Assembly (NCBI GenBank): GCA_949840465.1
Contig: CATKXE010000005.1
Span: 1 to 64,000, forward strand
Origin: an uncultured Lachnospiraceae bacterium
GTDB lineage: Bacteria > Bacillota > Clostridia > Lachnospirales > Lachnospiraceae
Length of the DNA stretch: 64,000 nt
Direction: 5' to 3'
Shown: positions 53,154-61,384 of the stretch, piece after piece
Layout of the letters: every line of letters begins with the position of its first letter
Numbering within the stretch: position 1 is the first letter of the stretch
Position numbers and translations under genes: made by a program
Notes under the pieces: generated by a model
Database searches by the model: none
Told to the model about the DNA's origin: nothing
The model's input: only the letters and a program-made list of their open reading frames with translations

Positions 53154-53831
53154 CTAAATTTCTTTCCGCTTCCACAGATACCCTTGCCCATACACGGTCT
53201 GGATATACGTTGTCTTCCCGCCTTTCTCTTCCAGCTTGCTCCTTAAACGCCTTACGGTGACTGACAATGCATTTTCATCCACATATTCGCCGCCGCCCCA
53301 GATCCTGTCATAAAGCATCTCCCGGGCCAGGATACGGCCGCGGTTCTCCACCAGAAGACGGAGCAGCTTCTGTTCATTGACACTTAGGAAAACCTCCTGC
53401 CCGTTTCTTGAAAATTTGAGGCCGTCAAAATCAAAGTCAAACCCGTCCTCTGAAAACCCGGAAATCTTCTGCTCCTTCACCCTTCGGCACAACGCCTGGA
53501 TTCGGGCTCTTAATACGGCAATGCTAAACGGTTTGGTCATGTAGTCGTCAGCGCCTAAAGACAGGCCTCTCACCTCGTCCATCTCCAAATCATTGGCCGT
53601 CAGCATGAGCACGGGAAGCGCGGAACGCTCCCGCACCCATTCCAGATAATCATACCCGCTTCCGTCTGGCAGATTAATATCCAGTATAACCAGTTCTACA
53701 GTTTCCCTCTCAAATACGGCCTTTGCCTGTCTGACATTGGCATTCTGCACAAAGGTCATTCCCGGCTCCCGCAGAGCCAGACGGATCCCGTCGCTTAACG
53801 CCCGGTCGTCCTCCACAATCTGAATCAGCAA
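53154..53831 (-). CDS. OmpR-family response regulator
   Basis: 225-aa regulator. The receiver domain (1-115) has the acidic pair in VEDDRA, the phospho-acceptor Asp in LVILDINLPDGSG, Thr in MLTAND and Lys in DDYMTKPF. The winged-helix DNA-binding domain (about 130-225) has LSVNEQKLLRLLVENRGRIL and VDENALSVTVRRLRSKLEEK. The start is a TTG, 7 bases after GAGAGGG; the ATG just upstream is followed at once by a stop codon. It lies 31 bp after cysK and 48 bp before the kinase, and likely controls the adjacent ABC transporter. Confidence 0.94.
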   Translation of the reverse strand: MLIQIVEDDRALSDGIRLALREPGMTFVQNANVRQAKAVFERETVELVILDINLPDGSGYDYLEWVRERSALPVLMLTANDLEMDEVRGLSLGADDYMTKPFSIAVLRARIQALCRRVKEQKISGFSEDGFDFDFDGLKFSRNGQEVFLSVNEQKLLRLLVENRGRILAREMLYDRIWGGGEYVDENALSVTVRRLRSKLEEKGGKTTYIQTVYGQGYLWKRKEI

Positions 53832-53862
53832 CTTACATCCCTCTCAATCATTTCCCTCACTA

Positions 53863-54795
53863 TCATTCCGTAAAAAGAGGCGTGGAATAATATCTGTCTC
53901 CCGTGTCAGGGAGCAGCGCAACAATGATCCTGCCTTTATTTTCCGGGCGCTTCGCGATCTGGACTGCCGCATGTAACGCCGCGCCGGAGGAAATTCCTGC
54001 CAGAACGCCTTCTTTTTTTGCCAGAAGCTTTCCAGCCGCAAATGCATCGTCATTTTCCACCTTGATGACCTCATCATAAATATCCGTATTCAGAACATCC
54101 GGCACGAATCCGGCGCCGATCCCCTGTATCTTATGAGACCCGCCCTTCCCCTCGGAAAGCACCGGGGAACCTGCGGGTTCTACGGCAATGATCTTCACGC
54201 CGGGATTTTGTGATTTCAGATATTCACCCACGCCGGTCAGTGTGCCGCCGGTTCCTACCCCCGCCACAAAATAATCCACCTTTCCCTCCGTGTCACTCCA
54301 GATCTCCGGCCCGGTCGTCTTTTTGTGGACGGCAGGATTGGCAGGGTTCACAAACTGGCCGGGGATAAATCCCCCGGGAGTCTCCTCCGCAAGCTGCTCT
54401 GCCTTCTCAATGGCGCCCTTCATGCCTTTTGCACCGTCTGTCAGAACCACCTCCGCCCCGTAGGCCTTCAGGATATTCCTCCGCTCCACGCTCATGGTTT
54501 CCGGCATGGTCAGGATAATGCGGTATCCCTTGGCCGCTGCAATAGAGGCAAGCCCGATCCCGGTATTGCCCGAAGTAGGCTCAATGATCACGGAGCCTTC
54601 TTTTAAGATCCCTTTTTCCTCCGCATCCTCGATCATAGCCTTTGCGATTCTGTCCTTTACGCTTCCCGCCGGGTTAAAATACTCGAGCTTCACAAGAAGC
54701 GTCGCCTCCAGTCCCAGTTCCTTTTCCAAATTCACAGCCTCCACCAGCGGAGTATTTCCAATCAGGCCAAGAGTCCCTTTAAAAATAGATGACAT
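53863..54795 (-). CDS. cysK: Cysteine synthase A
   Basis: 310-aa O-acetylserine sulfhydrylase, a PLP enzyme making cysteine from O-acetylserine and sulfide. [12 protein letters not shown] is at the N-terminus, PLP-binding Lys in [12 protein letters not shown], substrate loop [11 protein letters not shown], and phosphate-binding [16 protein letters not shown]. Length and motifs are standard. The RBS is GAAAGGAG and a near-consensus promoter lies at 54843-54871. The two-component genes follow closely and may be partly read through from this promoter. Confidence 0.96.
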   Translation of the reverse strand: MSSIFKGTLGLIGNTPLVEAVNLEKELGLEATLLVKLEYFNPAGSVKDRIAKAMIEDAEEKGILKEGSVIIEPTSGNTGIGLASIAAAKGYRIILTMPETMSVERRNILKAYGAEVVLTDGAKGMKGAIEKAEQLAEETPGGFIPGQFVNPANPAVHKKTTGPEIWSDTEGKVDYFVAGVGTGGTLTGVGEYLKSQNPGVKIIAVEPAGSPVLSEGKGGSHKIQGIGAGFVPDVLNTDIYDEVIKVENDDAFAAGKLLAKKEGVLAGISSGAALHAAVQIAKRPENKGRIIVALLPDTGDRYYSTPLFTE

Positions 54796-54842
54796 GTCTT
54801 TCTCCTTTCATACTAACTCTATAGGTTTATATGTTTTGATTG

Positions 54843-54871
54843 ATTATAAGCCCAGGATTCCTGTCTGTCAA
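54843..54871 (-). promoter_or_regulatory. Promoter of cysK
   Basis: Minus-strand TTGACA (54866-54871), 17-bp spacer, TATAAT (54843-54848): full consensus in both boxes, 48 bp before the ATG. No T-box leader was recognised between promoter and gene. Confidence 0.85.
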
Positions 54872-54934
54872 GTAGTCTCGCGATGTTTTCATAAGGATGT
54901 GCGCTGTTTAAAAAATATTGACATTTGCGGAATA

Positions 54935-56161
54935 TTATGATTCCTTTTCTCCCGGATGTTTCATGATTTCCACCAGAATTTTGACCACCGTTTCCATGGC
55001 CTCCACCGTAATATGCTCCAGGGGTCCGTGGAATCCGTCCCCTCCTGTTCCAAGGTTGGGGCAGGGCAGCCCGAGAAAAGACAGCCGCGCGCCGTCCGTG
55101 CCGCCCCGAATGGGGACGGTAGCCGGAACGACGCCCACGGTCCGCATGGCTTCCTCTGCTTTTTCTACAATATAAAAATGCTCCTTCATCACTTCCAGCA
55201 TATTCCGGTAACTTTCCGTGATTGTAAGTACAGCCGTATGTTCCCCATATTTTTCATTAATTTTGTGTTCTGCCTCGCGCAGAAAGGCAAGCCGTTTTTC
55301 ATAACAGTCCTGATCGTGATCCCGGATGATATACATAAGCCGGGCTTTGGACGTATCGCCCTGCATCCCGATCAAATGATAGAATCCCTGCCGGGCTTCG
55401 GTATGTTCCGGCACTTCCAAGGGGGGCAGCATGTGCTGGATCTCACAGGCAACGGACGCGGCGTTGACCATGATATCCTTCGCCGTGCCGGGATGTACGC
55501 TTACGCCCTGAATCTCAAATACCGCGGATGCGGCGTTGAAATTTTCATAGCAGATTTCCCCTTCATAATCGCCGTCCACAGTATAGGCATAGTCAGCCTG
55601 AAAATAATCCAGGTCAAAAGCATCGGCGCCCCTGCCGATCTCTTCGTCCGGCGTGATTCCCACCCAGATATCTCCATGAGGGATTTTTTCCTGAATGACC
55701 TGTTCAACCGCGGTAAATATTTCCGCAACCCCGGCTTTATCATCCGCGCCTAACAGGGTCGTTCCGTCCGTCACAATCAGAGTCTGCCCTTTAGACGCGG
55801 CAAGCCTCGGGAAATCCGATACCTTCAGAACAGCGCCCGTACCCGGTAAAATGACATCGTTTCCGTCATAATCGGCAATGATATTGGGATGCACGTTCTC
55901 GCCTGAAAAATCCGGCGTGGTGTCCATGTGTGAGATAAAGCCGATGGAATGCTTATGTTCCCAGCCTTCTGTGGCGGGAAGCAGGCCGTAGACATGACAA
56001 TGCTCATCACATGTCACTTTTGAAAGCCCCATGTTCGTCAATTCTGCCGCCAGTTCCCGTCCTAAGTCAAACTGACGCGCCGTGCTTGGAATCTGTTCCT
56101 GATCCTCACAGGATGTAGTCCAATAGGATACGTATTTTAGAAATCTCTCTTCTACTTTCAT
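54935..56161 (-). CDS. pepT: Peptidase T (tripeptide aminopeptidase)
   Basis: 408-aa M20-family dizinc aminopeptidase that removes the N-terminal residue from tripeptides in the cytoplasm. Zinc ligands and catalytic residues are in GFISHMDTTPDFSG, LGADDKAGVAEI, GITPDEEIGRGAD and the C-terminal GDGFHGPLEH; PIRGGTDGARLSFLGLPCPN is also typical. Start chosen at the ATG after AGGGAGG; the 15 upstream codons belong to the leader. A bidirectional terminator lies upstream at 56269-56307, so it is transcribed alone. Confidence 0.96.
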   Translation of the reverse strand: MKVEERFLKYVSYWTTSCEDQEQIPSTARQFDLGRELAAELTNMGLSKVTCDEHCHVYGLLPATEGWEHKHSIGFISHMDTTPDFSGENVHPNIIADYDGNDVILPGTGAVLKVSDFPRLAASKGQTLIVTDGTTLLGADDKAGVAEIFTAVEQVIQEKIPHGDIWVGITPDEEIGRGADAFDLDYFQADYAYTVDGDYEGEICYENFNAASAVFEIQGVSVHPGTAKDIMVNAASVACEIQHMLPPLEVPEHTEARQGFYHLIGMQGDTSKARLMYIIRDHDQDCYEKRLAFLREAEHKINEKYGEHTAVLTITESYRNMLEVMKEHFYIVEKAEEAMRTVGVVPATVPIRGGTDGARLSFLGLPCPNLGTGGDGFHGPLEHITVEAMETVVKILVEIMKHPGEKES

Positions 56162-56268
56162 ATGATAGAAACCTCCCTGTAAAATAAAGCAAATCCATGG
56201 TATCACAAAAATATTTTAAAATCAATACGGCCGGCAGCACGCCGCGATTTTGCATTCCAAATCTGAGT

Positions 56269-56307
56269 AAAAAAAAGGTGTGCATCCTCTGATACACACC
56301 TTTTTTT
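56269..56307. terminator. Bidirectional terminator between ptsI and pepT
   Basis: AAAAAAAGGTGTG (56270-56282) pairs with CACACCTTTTTTT (56295-56307), giving a T tract on either strand. Both neighbours read on the minus strand, so it ends the PTS operon. A degenerate piece of the 61-bp repeat follows at 56327-56370. Confidence 0.85.
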
Positions 56308-56382
56308 ATTTGACTGTCTGTCCGCCCTGCAGGAGCACGCGTTACGGGATTCCCCCGGTATACTTTATCAGTTTCCGGTCAT

Positions 56383-58005
56383 TTATACCCGGGATTCCCT
56401 GACTGCTTTTCTGACTTTCAGCACCATGGAAGGTGATACAGACAATTCGTCCAGCCCCATTTTGAGGAACTCTTCCGTCAGCTCCAGGTCTGCGCCCAGT
56501 TCGCCGCATATGCCTGCCCATTTTCCACATTTATGCGCGTTCTCCGTGACCATCCGAATCATTTTCAGGATGGCCTTATGGTGCGGATTATAAAAATCAT
56601 CCAGCTTCTCGTTCTGCCTGTCAATCGCCAGCGTATACTGGGTCAGGTCGTTCGTCCCGATACTGAAGAAGTCCACCAGTTCTGCCAGCTCATCGCTGAT
56701 CATCACCGCGGCGGGCGTCTCGATCATAATCCCCTGCTCCGGAACTTTGTAAGGAACCTGTATCTCGTCTAATTCCTTCTGCACTTCCTTCACGATCTCG
56801 AAGATCCTTCGCACTTCCTCTGTGGAAGTGATCATTGGATACATGATGGAAATATTTCCATAAGCCGCAGCCCGCATCAGCGCACGGAGCTGTACTTTGA
56901 AAATATCCGTCTGTTTCAGGCAGATACGGATGGCGCGGTAGCCCAGAGCCGGGTTTTCTTCATTTCCCAGATGAAAGTAGTCCGCCTGCTTATCCGCTCC
57001 GATATCCAGCGTACGGATGATGACCTTTTTTCCTGCCATCATCTGGGCAACCTGCTTGTATGCCTGGAACTGCTCTTCTTCTGTCGGGAAATCCTCTTTG
57101 CCCAGATACAGAAATTCACTTCGAAACAGCCCGATCCCGCCGGCGTCATTTTCCATCACATAGGCAACGTCGCTGACACTGCCGATATTGGCATATATAT
57201 GGATCTTCCTTCCGGAAAGGGTCACATTTTCTTTGCCTTTCAAGGTCTGGAGAAGTTCCAGTTTTTCCTTCTCTTCCTGAATTTTTGCCTCTGCCTCACG
57301 GCGCTTTTCTTCCTCCGGGTCGAAGATCACTTCGGATTTCAGCCCGTCCACGATTACGGTCTGGCCGTTATGTATTTCCTCCAGATTCATGGGCACGCCA
57401 ATCAGCGCCGGGATATTCATCATGCGCGCAAGGATGGCTGTGTGGGAATTGGTTGAGCCGTGTACCGTGACAAACGCAAGGATTTTCTCCTTGTCCATCT
57501 GCACCGTCTCACTGGGGCTTAGATCCTCCGCAATGATCACGGAGGGTTCCATAGAACCGAAGTCCATGTTCTCCTCGCCGCAAAGGCAGCGCACCAGACG
57601 GTTGGAAATATCCTTAATATCCGCCGCCCTTGCCTTCATATAGTCATCATCCATGCCCGCGAACATTTCTGAAAAATTATCCCCGGTCACCGCCACCGCG
57701 TACTCTGCATTGACCTGTTCCGTCCGGATCATGTTGCAGACAGAATCCCGGTAATCCTCGTCCTCGAGCATCATCTGATGTACTTCGAAAATGGCGGCGC
57801 TGGCTTCGCCCACCTCTTTCACCGCTTTATCATAGAGCATGACAAGCTGCTCCTGAGCCTTTTCGACTGCCTCTTCCACTCTTTGAATCTCTGCCTCTGC
57901 ATCCTCAATTTTTTCACGCTTTACCTGAAAATCATGATTTTTCAGCACTGCGGCAGGGCCGACGGCAATCCCTTTATAAACAGATTTTCCTGAAAATTTT
58001 ATCAT
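56383..58005 (-). CDS. ptsI: PTS Enzyme I (phosphoenolpyruvate-protein phosphotransferase)
   Basis: 540-aa Enzyme I, which takes phosphate from PEP and passes it to HPr. The N-terminal domain contains the HPr-binding helices and the phospho-His domain, with active His 188 in GSTNSHTAILAR. The PEP-binding barrel has GGIGLFRSEFLY, IIRTLDIGADK, FFSIGTNDLTQYTLA and the catalytic Cys in WAGICGELGAD. It is the last gene of the sugar-specific operon, 89 bp after HPr. Having it here is unusual if another general ptsHI pair exists elsewhere in the genome. Confidence 0.96.
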   Translation of the reverse strand: MIKFSGKSVYKGIAVGPAAVLKNHDFQVKREKIEDAEAEIQRVEEAVEKAQEQLVMLYDKAVKEVGEASAAIFEVHQMMLEDEDYRDSVCNMIRTEQVNAEYAVAVTGDNFSEMFAGMDDDYMKARAADIKDISNRLVRCLCGEENMDFGSMEPSVIIAEDLSPSETVQMDKEKILAFVTVHGSTNSHTAILARMMNIPALIGVPMNLEEIHNGQTVIVDGLKSEVIFDPEEEKRREAEAKIQEEKEKLELLQTLKGKENVTLSGRKIHIYANIGSVSDVAYVMENDAGGIGLFRSEFLYLGKEDFPTEEEQFQAYKQVAQMMAGKKVIIRTLDIGADKQADYFHLGNEENPALGYRAIRICLKQTDIFKVQLRALMRAAAYGNISIMYPMITSTEEVRRIFEIVKEVQKELDEIQVPYKVPEQGIMIETPAAVMISDELAELVDFFSIGTNDLTQYTLAIDRQNEKLDDFYNPHHKAILKMIRMVTENAHKCGKWAGICGELGADLELTEEFLKMGLDELSVSPSMVLKVRKAVRESRV

Positions 58006-58094
58006 AGCTTTCTCCTGTTTCCATTCAGATACTCCCGGAACCGCCCCTGCGGCACAAACCGCAGAGGGATTCCGAGAGCCTGTCAGCCGGTCGA

Positions 58095-58352
58095 TTACAT
58101 ATTCTGCTCAAAAAATGCCTGAATCTCTTTGCAGGCTGTTTCTTCGTCCGCGCCTTCGATCTCAACCGTCACTTCTTCCCCGTGCTTTACGCCCATGCCC
58201 ATGACCGCCATCAGCCTGGTAACCTCTGCAGACCTTTCGCCTTTTTTGATCACAATCTTACTCTCATATTTCTTCGCTTCCTTTGCCAACATTCCGGCGG
58301 GTCTTGCGTGGATTCCCACTTCATCTTTGATCGTATATTTAAATGTTTTCAT
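58095..58352 (-). CDS. ptsH: HPr-family phosphocarrier with Arg at position 46
   Basis: 85-aa HPr. The phosphorylation site His15 is in EVGIHARPAGMLAKEA. The region that normally reads KSIMGVMSLG, with regulatory Ser46, is here TRLMAVMGMG, so position 46 is Arg. HPr kinase could therefore not phosphorylate it at the usual site, and it should not serve as a CcpA co-repressor in the standard way. Start chosen at the second ATG, 6 bases after AAGGAGG, since the first touches the SD. It sits between the dehydrogenase and Enzyme I genes. Confidence 0.92.
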   Translation of the reverse strand: MKTFKYTIKDEVGIHARPAGMLAKEAKKYESKIVIKKGERSAEVTRLMAVMGMGVKHGEEVTVEIEGADEETACKEIQAFFEQNM

Positions 58353-58410
58353 TTTCATCCTCCTTTTTGTAAGGCTATTCCCGTTTTTTACAGAATACTT
58401 TACACTGCCT

Positions 58411-59676
58411 TTATACTTCCACTTCAAAATGCTCAAATAAGATTTTCTCCGCCTCTGCGCTCCAGAGCCCGCGGTTGCGTTTGCAGGCTTCGTCCAGTTT
58501 ACGGAACAGGGGGTTCACATGCCCCATTTTCTCAAAATCTTCAATCGCGGTCAGCGGCATGTCAAACTGGGTATAGGTCAGCTTCTTCCCGCCCGGGATG
58601 TTGGGCAGGTTTAAGGTTGCATCTGCGATACTGTCGATTCCGCCTACGTGAGTCACCATCACAGCCGGTTCAATGCGCCCCCTGGCCGCCAGCGTATTTG
58701 CCTCAATCAGGTCGTCGTTATTTCCTCCGGTCGTGCCAAGGATATGCGCGCTTGTATAATGCACGTTATAAAGGTTGATCTCTCCCTTAAACTGGTTGTC
58801 CGTCGGCCCTGCAAAGAAATTCATGCAGCCGTCAAAGGCCAGAAGCTGGTCTCCCATCTCTGCCACCTTACGGTTCGGAATGTACACAAATACATCGTCG
58901 TATCCTTTTCCGCCCGTGATGGCCTTTAAGCCTTCTACCGGATCCTCCATCTTCGCAGTGTTCACATACAGAAGTTCTACACCGTTCTCCTGCGCCTTTG
59001 CTTCCGGGATCACTTCTCTTGCACGCTCGATCTTTGCGTCGTCGATATCTGTCACCACGATCCGTTTCGGCTTGTTCTCCATCTGGATCCCATAACTCAC
59101 CGCGCCCAGTCCCATGGGGCCGCATCCGCCCAGAATGATGATGTCTCCGCCCACTTTTGTCCCCACGGACAGATCGTGGTTTCTCTTATTCGTATGATAA
59201 TTTCCATGGTATCCGCCGATGATACAGCTCATAGGCTCTCCCAGAGAAGCCTCAAAAAAGCTCTCGCCCTCGTAAGGCATCAGGCATCCCAGTTCCATCA
59301 CTTCATGAGGGATAATGCAGTACGTGCATGCGCCGCCGAAAAATTCATAGGAATATCCCGGGGAAGCAAGGCTGCCTTTGTAGTTCAGCGCAGGCTGCTG
59401 CGCAAACTTCATGCCCGGACGGAACTGGTCTTTCCATTTTTCCCCCACTTCTACGATGACCCCTGCAAATTCATGTCCGATGATGACCGGATTGGTATCA
59501 ATATTCTGGGGCGCACGTTTATGCTTCTTCCCCTGCTCCACCAGTTTGTAGGTAGACATGCAGATACTGTCGCTCATGACCTTTACTAAAATCTCATCAT
59601 CCCTGATTGCCGGAAGTTCAAATTCTTCTAATCTCAGATCCCTGGTTCCATACATTCTGACTGCTCTTGTTTTCAT
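58411..59676 (-). CDS. Zinc-type sugar-phosphate dehydrogenase, L-sorbose-1-phosphate-reductase-like
   Basis: 421-aa member of the medium-chain dehydrogenases. GHEFAGVIVEVGE and the catalytic segment ICMSTYKLVEQGKKHKRAP lie near the N-terminus, and the Rossmann motif is GGCGPMGLGAVSYG near residue 184. Overall it resembles SorE, which interconverts L-sorbose-1-phosphate and glucitol-6-phosphate. In this operon it would link a PTS-delivered hexitol- or ketose-phosphate to the adjacent 1-phosphofructokinase-type kinase. Direction and sugar are inferred. Start chosen at the ATG behind AAGGAG. Confidence 0.82.
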   Translation of the reverse strand: MKTRAVRMYGTRDLRLEEFELPAIRDDEILVKVMSDSICMSTYKLVEQGKKHKRAPQNIDTNPVIIGHEFAGVIVEVGEKWKDQFRPGMKFAQQPALNYKGSLASPGYSYEFFGGACTYCIIPHEVMELGCLMPYEGESFFEASLGEPMSCIIGGYHGNYHTNKRNHDLSVGTKVGGDIIILGGCGPMGLGAVSYGIQMENKPKRIVVTDIDDAKIERAREVIPEAKAQENGVELLYVNTAKMEDPVEGLKAITGGKGYDDVFVYIPNRKVAEMGDQLLAFDGCMNFFAGPTDNQFKGEINLYNVHYTSAHILGTTGGNNDDLIEANTLAARGRIEPAVMVTHVGGIDSIADATLNLPNIPGGKKLTYTQFDMPLTAIEDFEKMGHVNPLFRKLDEACKRNRGLWSAEAEKILFEHFEVEV

Positions 59677-59743
59677 TTTCAAATTCTCCTTTTCCGCAGC
59701 ATGGAAGCTGCTTTCTATCACTCTCTGCCGCCTTCTCTGCCGC

Positions 59744-60676
59744 TTATTCTACCGCTTCTATCTTAACCTGCTCTTTTAAGGTCTCTACCAGTTCCTTTGC
59801 AGGCGGCTTGGTCCCTACGGTGGTCACCGCCCCTGCCGATGCCGCCATGCAAAGCCTTACTGTGTCCTCATCGCCAAGCTTTTTGTCCCATGCATAGGCA
59901 AGAGCCGCTACCATGGCGTCCCCGGCCCCCACCGTGGAATGTGCCTTCACGGACAATGCCGGGCAAATAGCCTCGTATCCGCCTTTTACAAACAACGCTC
60001 CGCTCTTGCCCATGGAAACCGCCGCCGTATGGATTCCCTTTTCCATCAGCTTCTTTGCCATTCCCAAAAGCTCCTTGCCGGACGCCCGGTAATCAATTCC
60101 CGCATATTCTTCCAGTTCTACACGGTTGGGCTTGATGATGTCCGGCCCCGCTTCCAGAGACTGGCGGAATACCTCGCCGTCCGCATCCATCAGCACCTGC
60201 GCGCCTTTCTCGTGGGCCATGCGGATGATCCTCGCATAAATCCCTTTGTCCACGCCCCCCGGTATGCTGCCGGAAAGAACGATCAGCGTGCCCTCCCCTG
60301 CATAGCTTTCCAGTTTTTTCATCAATTCCTCAATCTGCGCTTCCGAGATGACCGGGCCGGGTTCGTTCAGCTCGGTGACCGCCCCGTTTTCCTCAAATAC
60401 CTTTGTATTAGTCCTGGTCTCTCCCTCTACCCATGTAAAATCGTGCCTGATGTTCCGCTCGTCCAATACATTTTCAATCGTCTTCCCTGCATTTCCCCCT
60501 AAGAATCCGGTCGCAATGCTCTCGCCCCCCAGTTCATAGATTGTCTTGGAGACGTTGATCCCTTTCCCCCCTGCGTCATATTCTACCTTTTGGATCCGAT
60601 TCAGCCCTCCGGGCTTTAATACGTCGATCTCCACCGTCTTATCAATCGCCGGGTTCATCGTTACCGTAATGATCAT
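59744..60676 (-). CDS. pfkB: 1-phosphofructokinase-family sugar-phosphate kinase
   Basis: 310-aa PfkB-type kinase. The N-terminus MIITVTMNPAIDKTVEID and the GGKGINVSKTIYELGG motif are typical of 1-phosphofructokinase and tagatose-6-phosphate kinase. The catalytic region is STVGAGDAMVAALAYA, with the anion hole GAGD. Expected to convert fructose-1-phosphate (or a related ketose phosphate) to the bisphosphate entering glycolysis. It starts 6 bp after the EIIA stop codon, with AAGGAG overlapping that stop. Confidence 0.92.
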   Translation of the reverse strand: MIITVTMNPAIDKTVEIDVLKPGGLNRIQKVEYDAGGKGINVSKTIYELGGESIATGFLGGNAGKTIENVLDERNIRHDFTWVEGETRTNTKVFEENGAVTELNEPGPVISEAQIEELMKKLESYAGEGTLIVLSGSIPGGVDKGIYARIIRMAHEKGAQVLMDADGEVFRQSLEAGPDIIKPNRVELEEYAGIDYRASGKELLGMAKKLMEKGIHTAAVSMGKSGALFVKGGYEAICPALSVKAHSTVGAGDAMVAALAYAWDKKLGDEDTVRLCMAASAGAVTTVGTKPPAKELVETLKEQVKIEAVE

Positions 60677-60682
60677 CCCTGA

Positions 60683-61141
60683 TTACTCCTTTCCAGAAAG
60701 AATCTTATAGAGTGTATCTGCGTCACAGGTCTTCACCTGCTCAGCCGTCGCATCGTCTAACATCTTCTCTGCAATGGAAGAAAGGATATCCATATGCTCC
60801 TCACCGACCCCTGCGATACCGATCACAACCTGTACTTCCTCTCCATCCCAGTCCACGCTGTCCTTGAATGTCATCACTGAGATTCCCGACGCCTTGATCT
60901 CCTTCTTCACACCTTCTACGCCGTGGGGAAGCGCCAGGCCATTTCCCATGAATGTGGAAAATGTTTTTTCCCTCTCAACCATGCCGTCCACATAAGGCTG
61001 GTTGACATAACCGGAATCCACCAGCATCTGTCCGGCCTTACGGATAATATTTTCCTTTGTGTCCGGCTCGCAGCCTACCAGCACGTTCTCACGATATAAC
61101 AATTCTTTTTTTTCTTCTTTTTTGTTTTTCTTAAAAAACAT
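60683..61141 (-). CDS. PTS EIIA, mannitol/fructose type
   Basis: 152-aa EIIA domain that receives phosphate from HPr and passes it to EIIB. The active His is H73 in GNGLALPHGVEG; IGIAGVGEEHMDILSSIAEK near the C-terminus is typical of the Mtl/Fru group. A basic Lys/Glu-rich N-terminal stretch (FFKKNKKEEKKE) precedes the fold. ATG at 61141 preferred over a GTG three codons earlier. A promoter-like TTGAAA-18-TATAAT pair lies upstream at 61252-61281 on the same strand. Confidence 0.93.
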   Translation of the reverse strand: MFFKKNKKEEKKELLYRENVLVGCEPDTKENIIRKAGQMLVDSGYVNQPYVDGMVEREKTFSTFMGNGLALPHGVEGVKKEIKASGISVMTFKDSVDWDGEEVQVVIGIAGVGEEHMDILSSIAEKMLDDATAEQVKTCDADTLYKILSGKE

Positions 61142-61251
61142 ATTGACCACCTGTATCCTTTCTGCTTCGCATCCCCTGATACGATACTTGATATTCTCAG
61201 AGGGAACTGCCCCTGTCCTGCCGGGGTTCCCTTACTGCTCTTTCTGGTTTT

Positions 61252-61281
61252 ATTATAGGGCTCTGTCAGCCTGATTTTCAA
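61252..61281 (-). promoter_or_regulatory. Promoter of the EIIA-pfkB-dehydrogenase-HPr-EI unit
   Basis: Minus-strand TTGAAA (61276-61281), 18-bp spacer, TATAAT (61252-61257). An imperfect hairpin (AGGGAAC...CCCC/GGGG...TTCCCT, about 61200-61232) lies in the leader and could act as an antitermination or activator site for the BglG-type regulator. Confidence 0.6.
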
Positions 61282-61384
61282 CTCAAAGAAAATGGGATTT
61301 GGCATCATCGGATAGTGCCATTTTTATCACAGCGCCGCCCTGCCAAAAGAACCGCTTCCAGAACTTTGATCCAACGGCGGCCCG

